This document shows positions 53,615-61,822 of a DNA stretch of 64,000 nt, in pieces. Within the stretch, counting starts at the first letter, position 1. Each line of letters begins with the position of its first letter. The notes beneath the pieces were generated by a model. The model ran no database searches. It was not told the origin of the DNA and saw nothing but the letters and a program-made list of their open reading frames with translations. Source of the DNA: Clostridiales bacterium Firm_07 (GTDB lineage: Bacteria; Bacillota; Clostridia; Oscillospirales; CAG-272); NCBI GenBank assembly GCA_001604005.1, contig LVAM01000019.1:62001-126000 (forward strand), read 5' to 3'. The translations under genes and the position numbers were made by a program.

Positions 53615-53643
53615 TTGAAAAGCGACGAAAAATGCGATATAAT
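53615..53643 (+). promoter_or_regulatory. Promoter of trmL-mnmA
   Basis: TTGAAA (53615-53620), 17 bases, TATAAT (53638-53643), about 28 bases before the trmL ATG. Confidence 0.8.
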
Positions 53644-53671
53644 ACAAGTATCACAAATAAAGGAAGCATCT

Positions 53672-54181
53672 ATGCCGAGAATTCATATCGTTTTGCACGA
53701 GCCGGAAATTCCGCAAAATACCGGCAATATCGCCCGTACCTGCGCCGCGACAGGTGCGGTTTTGCACCTCATTCGCCCGCTTGGATTTGAGATCGACGAC
53801 AAAAAACTCAAACGCGCGGGACTTGATTATTGGGACAAACTGCAAATTCATTACTATGACGGACTTGCCGATTTCTTTGCCGAAAACCCGAATGCCCGCG
53901 TATATTATTTCACGACCAAAGCACAAAAGAATTACGCCGACGTCGCCTATCCCGAGGAAGTATATATTATGTTTGGCAAAGAGAGCGCGGGATTGCCCGA
54001 AGAATTGTTGCTTCAAAACAAAGAAACCGCCGTCAGGATCCCGATGCGCACGCATTTGCGGAGCCTCAATCTCTCCAACTCGGTGGCCGTGGCGGTCTTT
54101 GAGATATTGCGGCAATACCGATTTGAAGGATTGTCGGAAACCGGAGAACTCACAAAATACGATTGGAACGAAACGCAATGA
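53672..54181 (+). CDS. trmL: tRNA (cytidine/uridine-34-2'-O)-methyltransferase TrmL
   Basis: SPOUT methyltransferase acting on the wobble base of certain leucine tRNAs. 169 residues from the ATG at 53672, set by AAAGGAAG. The minimal SPOUT domain has HIVLHEPEIPQNTGNIARTCAATG at the N-terminus, then YIMFGKESAGLPEEL and IPMRTHLRSLNLSNSVAVAVFEILRQ, all three knot motifs intact (contrast the gene at 33883). Its stop overlaps the mnmA start by four bases; both modify the wobble position. Confidence 0.94.
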   Translation: MPRIHIVLHEPEIPQNTGNIARTCAATGAVLHLIRPLGFEIDDKKLKRAGLDYWDKLQIHYYDGLADFFAENPNARVYYFTTKAQKNYADVAYPEEVYIMFGKESAGLPEELLLQNKETAVRIPMRTHLRSLNLSNSVAVAVFEILRQYRFEGLSETGELTKYDWNETQ

Positions 54182-55209
54182 ACGAAAAAGTGATGGTGGC
54201 GATGAGCGGCGGCGTGGACAGCGCCGTTGCCGCCGCGAAGATCAGCAAAGAATACGGCGCGGCGGGTGTGACGATGCGCCTTTTTGCCGATAACGAAAAG
54301 GATATCGAGGGGGCGGCCGCGCTTTGCCGAACGCTCGGTATCCCACATTTCACGGCGGATCTCGGCGCGGCGTTTCGAGAGCGCGTCATTCTGCCCTTCA
54401 TCAACACGTATCTTGAAGGTAAAACCCCCAACCCCTGCGTGCTTTGCAACCGCGCGATCAAATTCGGCGCGCTCCTTGATTTTGCGCGGGAAAACGGATA
54501 CGACAAACTTGCCACGGGACATTACGCCCGCGTGGAAAAATCAGGTGACCGCTTTCTTTTGCGGCGTGCCGCCAACACGAAAAAAGACCAGTCTTACGTA
54601 CTCTATACGCTCTCGCAGGAAACACTTTCCCGCGTGCTCTTTCCGCTCGGCGATTTTGCCGAAAAAGATGAGGTGCGGGAGTTTGCGGCGACGCATGGGT
54701 TTCCGATGGCGCGCGCAAAAGAAAGTCAAGATATTTGTTTTATTCCCGACGGTGACTATGTTGCTTTTATCCAAAAACAAACGAATATTATTTTGCAAAA
54801 GGGTAAATTTTTAGATATTGAAGGGAACGAGATCGGCGAACACGACGGGATGCTGCATTACACGCTCGGACAGCGAAAAGGATTGCGCGTGGGGTTCGGA
54901 GAGCCACGCTACGTCGTGGCGAAATCCGCGAAGCAAAACACCGTTACGCTCGGCAGAAACGAGGATCTGATGAGCAGCCGCGTCACCGCCGAAAAAGTCA
55001 ACTGGATCCCTTTTGATGCGCTTGGCACGCCGCGCGTGTTCGACGCGAAGATACGCTACGGGCAAAGGATCGCCCGCGCACGGGTGGAGATGACCTCTCC
55101 CGACACGCTTGTGGCGGAATTTGAAACCCCACAGCGCGCCGTTGCACCGGGGCAGTCTATCGTATTTTACGACGGCGAATATCTGGTCGGCGGCGGCGTC
55201 ATCACATAA
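54178..55209 (+). CDS. mnmA: tRNA-specific 2-thiouridylase MnmA
   Basis: Makes 2-thiouridine at wobble position 34 of Glu, Gln and Lys tRNAs. 343 residues from the ATG at 54178, overlapping the trmL stop (ATGA). A weak independent ribosome binding site suggests coupling. Motifs: VAMSGGVDSAVAA (pyrophosphatase loop), PNPCVLCNRAIKFG with the first catalytic Cys, ESQDICFIPDG with the second, and LGQRKGLRVG. The C-terminal beta-barrel is complete (PGQSIVFYDGEYLVGGGVI). A terminator follows. Confidence 0.97.
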   Translation: MNEKVMVAMSGGVDSAVAAAKISKEYGAAGVTMRLFADNEKDIEGAAALCRTLGIPHFTADLGAAFRERVILPFINTYLEGKTPNPCVLCNRAIKFGALLDFARENGYDKLATGHYARVEKSGDRFLLRRAANTKKDQSYVLYTLSQETLSRVLFPLGDFAEKDEVREFAATHGFPMARAKESQDICFIPDGDYVAFIQKQTNIILQKGKFLDIEGNEIGEHDGMLHYTLGQRKGLRVGFGEPRYVVAKSAKQNTVTLGRNEDLMSSRVTAEKVNWIPFDALGTPRVFDAKIRYGQRIARARVEMTSPDTLVAEFETPQRAVAPGQSIVFYDGEYLVGGGVIT

Positions 55210-55240
55210 AAAATCACCCCGTTTTCGGGGTGATTTTTTA
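55208..55240. terminator. Bidirectional terminator between mnmA and the PLD-like lipoprotein gene
   Basis: AAAAAATCACCCC and GGGGTGATTTTTT pair over a six-base loop (GTTTTC), serving both converging transcripts. Confidence 0.92.
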
Positions 55241-55242
55241 TG

Positions 55243-56889
55243 TTAGCGGGTGATACGACGCTCGCTGATATTTTCGTTCATCACGGGATTGAGCATCAAG
55301 GCATAATCCACGTAAAAATCGTTGCCGATCTCCTCGTTTTCTTTAATGACAAGGATCGTGTTTGCCTGATGATACATCGAGCCCTCGTGAAAATTGAGCG
55401 AATTGAGCACACTCACGCAGTAGCGCACGCCGTTCTCCACATAGGATAGTTGCAGATCTTTGGTGTGATAGGCGAACGGGGTCTTGTTGATCGAAATATA
55501 GCCGATATTTTCCCCTGCCGTAAGACCGTCGAAAAGCGAGGCGTCAAGCCCGGGCAGTTGCAGCTGCAAAAGATTTTCCCTGTTGGCGCTGTTCTCAAAA
55601 GCATATTGCAACGCCTCGGCGATCATATCGGCAAGCGCAAAGGTCTGTTTGTATTTGACGTTGTTCCAAATAAACTCAATGTGCTCTTCGCCGTTTGAAG
55701 CCGCCACAAGTTTGGCGATATATTTGATGTACGGGTTGTGTACGGTATCCCAGGTGCTGAAAGAACCGCCGAGCGGCGTGAAATAAAGCTCAAACACGTT
55801 ATCCTGCGGCGAGCCGATATATACGATCTGCTCCGCGGGCGACACGGTCTTGCCCGCGGAAAGATCGGCGATCTGCGCGGTGGAACGCGCCACCACCTCG
55901 TTTCTGAAGGGTACGATGTCCTCCTGCCCGCAATAGTTTGCCATCAGACGCGTATAGTTATATAACACGCGATGAATATCTTCGTGCCCGGCAACGATAA
56001 CCGCCGCTTGGATGGTCTCGTTTCCGTTTTGTTCCAAATCGTTGACACCGTCGATGTTGATACTGCCGGTCCAAACGGCGGGGCCGTGTGCCGTGCCGTC
56101 ATTATCCAAATAATGCGAAACCGAACAGGTTTTTGTGTGCATCATATCCGCCGCGGCCTTGTCGCCGTAAGATCCCCAGTTGGAAAACTTAAAGTCCATA
56201 AAATCGCCGACGGTTTTTCCTTCCGCGTTTGCCGCGTCGGAAAGATGCGCGTTGAAATAGTCCGCAAAACGCATATCGGGTTTCATTTCGCCGTCGTGCA
56301 TCACCGCCGCGGCATCCAACTGTCCGATCACCGTCACTTCGATACCCTTTCGCGCGGCTTCCACGAGAAGATATGAGAGTCTGTAATAGCCGTCTTCGGA
56401 GAAATCGCTGTCGTAAAGATTTTTCACGTGTCCGTAATCGGGAGCCGTCGGCTCCACACACGCCGCGAAAAAGATCGAAAAGTGAAAACTGGTGCAGGTG
56501 ATGCGCACGTCTTCATCGGGATTGGCTTCTTTGTAGCGAATGCATTGCCAAATAAGCAGTGCCTGCGAAAAGTTCGGATTGTTTCCCTGCTCCAAATAAT
56601 CCCGGAAAAAGGTATAAACCGTGACGGAATGCCCGTTGATGCCCTCGTATGTGACCTCGGTCCTGCTGCGGAAATCGTTGTTAAGGGGAATGAGGACTTT
56701 GTCTCGAACCGTCATCGTCGGCGTTGTGTCCGGCGGTGTTTCCGATTCTTTCGGCGTTATTTCTTCCGTGATGGGATTCACTTCCGCTTCCGGCGCAGGA
56801 GATTCGGAGCGGCAAGAAGCAAAGCTGACAAGCAGTATGGAAAACAGCAGAACACCGCAAAGGATTTTTTGCAAAAATTTCATACGCAT
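55243..56889 (-). CDS. Secreted lipoprotein with two phospholipase-D-like (HKD) motifs
   Basis: 548 residues from the ATG at 56889 (another ATG two codons on is equally possible). The signal sequence ends in a lipobox, SFASC, then an acidic, Pro/Thr-rich linker. The catalytic part has two HKD-type repeats: HTKTCSVSHY...TGSINIDG near residue 250 and HTKDLQLSYV...LNSLNFHEG near residue 474, each HxK followed by a strand ending S-x-N. This is the PLD superfamily plan, with one active site made from two halves. The usual Asp of HxKx4D is not obvious. Action on phospholipid, nucleic acid or glycan-phosphate is open. It lies four bases after the beta-helix gene. Confidence 0.75.
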   Translation of the reverse strand: MRMKFLQKILCGVLLFSILLVSFASCRSESPAPEAEVNPITEEITPKESETPPDTTPTMTVRDKVLIPLNNDFRSRTEVTYEGINGHSVTVYTFFRDYLEQGNNPNFSQALLIWQCIRYKEANPDEDVRITCTSFHFSIFFAACVEPTAPDYGHVKNLYDSDFSEDGYYRLSYLLVEAARKGIEVTVIGQLDAAAVMHDGEMKPDMRFADYFNAHLSDAANAEGKTVGDFMDFKFSNWGSYGDKAAADMMHTKTCSVSHYLDNDGTAHGPAVWTGSINIDGVNDLEQNGNETIQAAVIVAGHEDIHRVLYNYTRLMANYCGQEDIVPFRNEVVARSTAQIADLSAGKTVSPAEQIVYIGSPQDNVFELYFTPLGGSFSTWDTVHNPYIKYIAKLVAASNGEEHIEFIWNNVKYKQTFALADMIAEALQYAFENSANRENLLQLQLPGLDASLFDGLTAGENIGYISINKTPFAYHTKDLQLSYVENGVRYCVSVLNSLNFHEGSMYHQANTILVIKENEEIGNDFYVDYALMLNPVMNENISERRITR

Positions 56890-56893
56890 TTTC

Positions 56894-59203
56894 TCAGTCG
56901 ATCGCGGTGATCGAAAAACCGCTGGCACCGGCGATATCACCTTCGGTAAAGATCAGATATTCTCCGGTGGCGCCGCCTTTCACCTTCAAAATCGCTTTTT
57001 TCGTGTTTACCCAAACGGCGTTGCCTTTTCCCGCTTCGGTCGCGGTGTTGCCGCGTATATCGCCGCCGTTGATCGTCACTTCGGTGGCGGTCGTGGTTTC
57101 ATACATAAATCCACCCTGGCTTGCTGTGTTGTTCGCGGCAAAAATTTCGTCGATCACGGCGGTTGCCGCGCCGGATATGTAGATCACGCCGCCGTAAGCG
57201 GTCGCCGCGTTGTTTTCTGCTGTGATCTTACCGAAACTTGCCGTCACGCCGGTATAGAGATAGATCGCGCCTCCGCTGTTGCCGGCTGTATTGCCGTTAA
57301 ACACCGTGTCCGTAAGGAGATTGACCGCGGCACTATCGGTCGCATAGATCGCGCCGCCGTTTTTGGCGGTTGCGGCGTTGGAAAGGAACGAAACCGCTGA
57401 CGCCGCGTCGATCAAAAACTCGGATTGCTTGGTGATATACACCGCGCCGCCAGTCGCCGCCGCCGTGTTGTTTTCAAAGACGGCCGCGCCCGAGACCGTC
57501 ACCTTGCTCTTGTTGTCAAGGTGCAAAGCGCCGCCGAATCCATAATCGCCCGCCGCGTTTGCCGGGGCGTTGTTATTTCTGAAAGTGACCGCCCCGATCA
57601 CGCCGATGGCGCCGGTCTCCACGTCGTCACCCTTTCCAAAGGCGACCGCCGCGCCGCGCGGCGCGGTATTTTCCGTAAATTCGCCGGCTTTGATCTGTAC
57701 TTCGCGCGTCGTAAAATCGGGGGCATTGTAATACGCGTAGATCGCGCCGCCTTTTGCCGACGCGGTGTTTTTCGAAAACTCGGCGTATTCGATCACAAGA
57801 GCGCCCGCCGTACTGATGGCGCCGCCGTTGCCGCCGAGCGCCTTATTCTCGGTAAAGAGCGTGCCGCCCGCGATCACGATACTGCTCTGATGTGAAGTAA
57901 ACACGGCACCGCCGGTCTTACCCGCCTCGTTGCCGGAAAACCTCACTTTGATCGCGTTCCCCGCCTCACCGACCGTAAAATACGCATATTGCGAGTTCGG
58001 CTGGTAGATGGCACCGCCGTACGCCGCGGCAAAGTTATTGCGGATCTCTCCGCCGTAAAGATACATAATGCGATAGTTGTAGATGGCGCCGCCACGCCCC
58101 GCGCGGCAGTTCTCGATCACGCCGCCGTAGAAATTGAACGTGCCGTAATTGAAGACGGCGCCGCCCCGCGAAGAAGCGTCAAAGCCTTCGCTTTGCTCTG
58201 TTTCATCGGTCACCGCCGCGTCAAGGAGACTTACCTCGCAATCGCGGATAACGCCGCCACGGAAGTTGAAGGTACCGTTTGCGATAACGGCTACCGCGCC
58301 GCCCGTCATCTCGGGGCTTGAAATGCTGTGCGCGTCGGAAAGCAGATAAGCGTTGGCGGTCTTTTTGCAGTTGATGATCGAAACGCCGTCAAAAACATTC
58401 AACTCGGCGCTGTTTTCAAGGAAAAAGGCACTTCCCGCCACGTCGCCCGTGACAAGGGTTTTGTTGCCGTCCAGCGTGATCGTGCCCGTCCCCTCGGGGC
58501 AAAGAGAAAGTTTTGGGGATTTTCCGAACAAATTTGGATTCTTCCCGTCTTTCGTGAGACCGACGACGAAGAGATCACCGAGAAAATCGGCGGAGCGCGT
58601 GAGCACGCGCGGCTCGCTTGCGCGCAATTCTACCGTGTCGGACACATAGATCGTATCCGTAAGCACGATGTCCGCGGCAAGATCGATCACGTCTGCACCG
58701 CCCTCCATACGTTCTTTCAGTTCCGCGAAGGTCGTCGTTTGCAAAAGTTTATAGACCGCGTGGACGGTTACGTCGGCACTGATCGTGCCGGACGCCGCAA
58801 AATCCTCACCGTTTTCGGTTTTCCAGCCGAGAAAATCATATCCGACTTTTGACGGCGAGGAAAGCATATAATTGCCGTCTTCGGCGACGCGGATCGTCGT
58901 CGGCACATCGCCATCGACGGCGGTGATGCGAAAAGCGACCGTCAGACACGAAGTTTTCTCGGTCTCTCGCGCGTCGCAGGAAGTGCAAGCGCGCTCCCTT
59001 TCTCCCTCGGTGTCGAAAGTTGCCTCGGTCTTCACCGACCACGCGCCCCAGGTGTGGGTGTGCGGCGCGGGTTCGGGCGACGCTTCTGTCGGCTCCTCAA
59101 TGCCGTGTTCGACCATCGGTTCATCCGTTTTACACGCGATCAGCGTAAATGCCAAAAGCATTGCAAAAAAGAGAGACAAGCCGTATTTTCGTATTATTTT
59201 CAT
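56894..59203 (-). CDS. Surface lipoprotein with zinc-ribbon-like module, Flg_new repeat and long beta-helix
   Basis: 769 residues. The signal ends at a lipobox (LIAC). Next is a short module (HTHTWGAWSVKTEATF...ACTSC) with spaced His and Cys, then a Flg_new/Listeria-Bacteroides-type repeat (YDFLGWKTENGEDF...VTVHAVY). From about residue 200 to the end run roughly ten to fifteen beta-helix turns with GGAI/GGAV and NNxA/NTA signatures (GGAVFNYGTFNFYGG, GGAIYNYRIMYLYGG and so on), as in polymorphic outer-membrane-like and pectate-lyase-like folds. I infer adhesion or binding. GAGGT precedes the ATG; the promoter is 59255-59283. It is followed, four bases on, by the PLD-like gene. Confidence 0.82.
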   Translation of the reverse strand: MKIIRKYGLSLFFAMLLAFTLIACKTDEPMVEHGIEEPTEASPEPAPHTHTWGAWSVKTEATFDTEGERERACTSCDARETEKTSCLTVAFRITAVDGDVPTTIRVAEDGNYMLSSPSKVGYDFLGWKTENGEDFAASGTISADVTVHAVYKLLQTTTFAELKERMEGGADVIDLAADIVLTDTIYVSDTVELRASEPRVLTRSADFLGDLFVVGLTKDGKNPNLFGKSPKLSLCPEGTGTITLDGNKTLVTGDVAGSAFFLENSAELNVFDGVSIINCKKTANAYLLSDAHSISSPEMTGGAVAVIANGTFNFRGGVIRDCEVSLLDAAVTDETEQSEGFDASSRGGAVFNYGTFNFYGGVIENCRAGRGGAIYNYRIMYLYGGEIRNNFAAAYGGAIYQPNSQYAYFTVGEAGNAIKVRFSGNEAGKTGGAVFTSHQSSIVIAGGTLFTENKALGGNGGAISTAGALVIEYAEFSKNTASAKGGAIYAYYNAPDFTTREVQIKAGEFTENTAPRGAAVAFGKGDDVETGAIGVIGAVTFRNNNAPANAAGDYGFGGALHLDNKSKVTVSGAAVFENNTAAATGGAVYITKQSEFLIDAASAVSFLSNAATAKNGGAIYATDSAAVNLLTDTVFNGNTAGNSGGAIYLYTGVTASFGKITAENNAATAYGGVIYISGAATAVIDEIFAANNTASQGGFMYETTTATEVTINGGDIRGNTATEAGKGNAVWVNTKKAILKVKGGATGEYLIFTEGDIAGASGFSITAID

Positions 59204-59254
59204 ATGCGGTACCTCATTTTATAGCTTTGGGGGTACGGGAAACGAATTTTGTTC

Positions 59255-59283
59255 ATTATACAATGTTTTTCGACAAAAGTCAA
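59255..59283 (-). promoter_or_regulatory. Promoter of the beta-helix/PLD lipoprotein operon
   Basis: Minus strand TTGACT (59283-59278), 17 bases, TATAAT (59260-59255), about 52 bases before the ATG. Confidence 0.8.
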
Positions 59284-59326
59284 CATTGCCCTATGGAAGT
59301 CGGCGCCGACAAAGCAAAACGAGAAA

Positions 59327-59357
59327 GCCCGCCCGAGGCAGACACCTCGGGCGGGCG
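59327..59357 (-). terminator. Terminator after the penicillin-binding protein gene
   Basis: GCCCGCCCGAGG and CCTCGGGCGGGC form a perfect 12-bp stem with a six-base loop; on the minus strand TTTC and a TTTT run follow. Confidence 0.8.
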
Positions 59358-59372
59358 GTTTTCCGATATACT

Positions 59373-61751
59373 CTATCCGGATAGTGCCGCGCGGCGCTTC
59401 CAAAAATCCTCCTCGCCCGCACAAGCGCGATTAAAAGGGATTTCTCCCATTCCGATGCCGAAAAACTGCCGCGTGGCGTAGTTGGCGGCATAGTACGGCT
59501 CGCTCTCGTCGATCTCGCGCAGTTTTTCCGTCACCTCGCCGCCGTAGGTGTAGGGCGCGTCTTCCACGCGGATCTGACGCGGGAAAATGCGCAGGACGCG
59601 TACCAGCGCCACGTCACGGCATTTTTCTGCGGGGCAATCCTCTCCCGCCACACCGCCGTCTTCGCAATACCGCACGATCACGTGTCTGTCGCATTTTTCC
59701 GTCGGCTCGGTGCCTTTTTTGAAATATCCGATTTCGGTGCGGTCGCCGCGCGCATCAAGCGAGCAAGCGTCTCCTGGAAGTTTTCCGGAATCCTTGCAAT
59801 AGCGCACGGCGACAAGGTTTTCGTCGGTTGGAAATTGCGGGATCTTCGGCGCGTGTTTTTCAAGAACCTTTTCCATTACCGCATCGAAAACGTCAAGCGC
59901 CGGATTGCCTTTGACGTCGGAGAGCGGCGCGGGATATTCAAAGCCGTACCACACCCCCGCAAGCAGTTCCGGCGTGTAGCCGACAAACCACTTGTCGCAG
60001 TTCTTGCTGGAAGTGCCGGTCTTGCCCGCCACATCCACCGTATTTTTCAGTTTCAGTGATTTTGCCGTTCCCTCACCCACTACGCGCCGCAGCATTAAAG
60101 TGAGAATGGAGGCGTTTTCCGCGCCGAGCACCTGTCTTTCAGCGGGATTTTTGAGAAGCAATAACTGATCGTCGGCGTCGAGCACCTTGGTATAACTGCG
60201 CGTTCCGGAAAAGACGCCGCCGTTGGCGAGTGCCGTATAACCTCCGACGATCTCGCGCAAGCTGACACCCTCGGTCTGTTGTCCCAGTGCCAGCGCCGTC
60301 TCGTTGCTGTCTTTCACGGCGTCTATCGAGCGGATCTCTAATTTTTCACGCAGAAAATCGATCGACGCGGCATTGCCCAGTTCTTCCAGAATCGACACGC
60401 ACACGGTATTGACCGAGTGTGTAAGTGCTTCCGCGACCGTGGTAAGACCGCGGTAAAGATTCGGAGAATTGCGCGGCCACGGGGCGCCGTTGTCACGGAA
60501 TTTGAGCGGCACGTCGTCAAAAACCGTCGACCAGGTGATCTTGCCCGCCGAGAGTGCCGGCGCATAGACGGAAAGCGGTTTGACGACCGATCCCGAAGGA
60601 CGTTTTACGGTCGTGGCGTAGTTTTGCACGCGATTGGAATTTTTGTCTCCTACCGCTCCCGCTACCGCCAAAATATCTCCGTTCGTCGGATCGACGATCA
60701 GCATGGAGCTCTGTGCTTTTTTGCCGCCCTCGTGCGTTGGAAAATTGTCGGGATCCGCGTAAAAATCGCTGACGATCTGCTGTATTTCGGGGTCCATCGT
60801 CACAAAAATTTTGAGCCCGCCGCAATAGACCGCGCGGCTTGCCGCCGCGCGGCTGATCCCTTTTTCCCGCATCAGATCGCCGATCACGTCTTCGATCACA
60901 AGGTCGGCGTAAAAGGAATTGATCCTGCCGGAAAGCGCATTTTCGTTCAGAGAAAGAACGGTCGGCTCGCTCTTTGCTTCCTCGTAAGTTTTTTTGTCAA
61001 TCATACCCTGCGCGTACATTTCGGAGAGCACAAGATCCCGCCGCGCCCGATTTTCCTCGGGGTGTTTTACGGGATCGTACCGCGCCGGATTTTGCGTGAC
61101 GGCGGCAAGCGTTGCCGCTTCTCGCGCCGTCAATTCATACGGTTCTTTGGAGAAAAACGCGTTGGAGGCGGTACGCACGCCGTAGCAATTTTCCGAGAGA
61201 TTGACGATATTGAGATATTGTTCGAGAATTTCATTTTTGGAGAGCCGTTTTTCGATCTTTGCCGCGCGCAGGATCTCCTCGGCTTTTCGCTTGATGTTTT
61301 TTTCACTGTTTCCGGTGAGGTTTTTGACCAGTTGCTGTGTGATGGTGGAGCCGCCGAAGTCGCTGTTGCCGCCGAGATACCGCCCCGCCGCCTTCAAGGT
61401 TCTGCCCCAGTCGATGCCGCCGTGTGTATAGAAGCGTTTGTCCTCAATGGCAATAAAAGCGTTTCGCAGTACGGGCGAGATCTCCTCGATCGGGCAAAAA
61501 AGCGCGTTTTCATAACCGCTCACGCGGTCGCTTACAAGTTCAACCGCCTCGCCTTGCTCGTTATAACAATACAGGCGCGTCGTTTTATCGCGCGCGTTTT
61601 CAAGCAACAAGCTGTCATCTATCGTCGTATCCAGTTTCGCCGCAAGAAGCCCGGCGACAAGCACCGACAGCGTGCCGAGCAGGAAAAGCGACAACAGAAG
61701 CGAAAGCAAAAAAAACGCCGCCGCCCTGCCGATTTTTTTTATTTTTTTCAT
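59373..61751 (-). CDS. Class A penicillin-binding protein (bifunctional glycosyltransferase/transpeptidase)
   Basis: 792 residues. An N-terminal cytoplasmic basic patch and membrane helix (about 9-38) precede the GT51 glycosyltransferase with IAIEDKRFYTHGGIDWGRT near residue 100 and FGGSTITQQLVKNLTGN. The transpeptidase has SxxK in PSGSVVKPLS (near 387), SVNTVC (SxN) and VAGKTGTSS (KTG). A roughly 130-residue tail contains paired cysteine motifs, CKDSGKLPGDAC and CEDGGVAGEDC. The start is only five bases after GGGGGTG, which is also the 3' arm of the upstream hairpin. It lies downstream of dnaE. Confidence 0.93.
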   Translation of the reverse strand: MKKIKKIGRAAAFFLLSLLLSLFLLGTLSVLVAGLLAAKLDTTIDDSLLLENARDKTTRLYCYNEQGEAVELVSDRVSGYENALFCPIEEISPVLRNAFIAIEDKRFYTHGGIDWGRTLKAAGRYLGGNSDFGGSTITQQLVKNLTGNSEKNIKRKAEEILRAAKIEKRLSKNEILEQYLNIVNLSENCYGVRTASNAFFSKEPYELTAREAATLAAVTQNPARYDPVKHPEENRARRDLVLSEMYAQGMIDKKTYEEAKSEPTVLSLNENALSGRINSFYADLVIEDVIGDLMREKGISRAAASRAVYCGGLKIFVTMDPEIQQIVSDFYADPDNFPTHEGGKKAQSSMLIVDPTNGDILAVAGAVGDKNSNRVQNYATTVKRPSGSVVKPLSVYAPALSAGKITWSTVFDDVPLKFRDNGAPWPRNSPNLYRGLTTVAEALTHSVNTVCVSILEELGNAASIDFLREKLEIRSIDAVKDSNETALALGQQTEGVSLREIVGGYTALANGGVFSGTRSYTKVLDADDQLLLLKNPAERQVLGAENASILTLMLRRVVGEGTAKSLKLKNTVDVAGKTGTSSKNCDKWFVGYTPELLAGVWYGFEYPAPLSDVKGNPALDVFDAVMEKVLEKHAPKIPQFPTDENLVAVRYCKDSGKLPGDACSLDARGDRTEIGYFKKGTEPTEKCDRHVIVRYCEDGGVAGEDCPAEKCRDVALVRVLRIFPRQIRVEDAPYTYGGEVTEKLREIDESEPYYAANYATRQFFGIGMGEIPFNRACAGEEDFWKRRAALSG

Positions 61752-61752
61752 A

Positions 61753-61798
61753 AAAACACCCCCGCTTTTCGTAGTTTCCCGAAAAGCGGGGGTGTTTT
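61753..61798 (-). terminator. Strong hairpin between dnaE and the penicillin-binding protein gene
   Basis: AAAACACCCCCGCTTTTCG and CGAAAAGCGGGGGTGTTTT form a 19-bp perfect stem with an 8-base loop, followed by a short T-run on the minus strand. It lies 24 bases after the dnaE stop and one base before the next ATG, and its 3' arm holds the ribosome binding site of that gene. Confidence 0.85.
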
Positions 61799-61822
61799 AT
61801 ACCGACTTTTGATTGGAAATGC

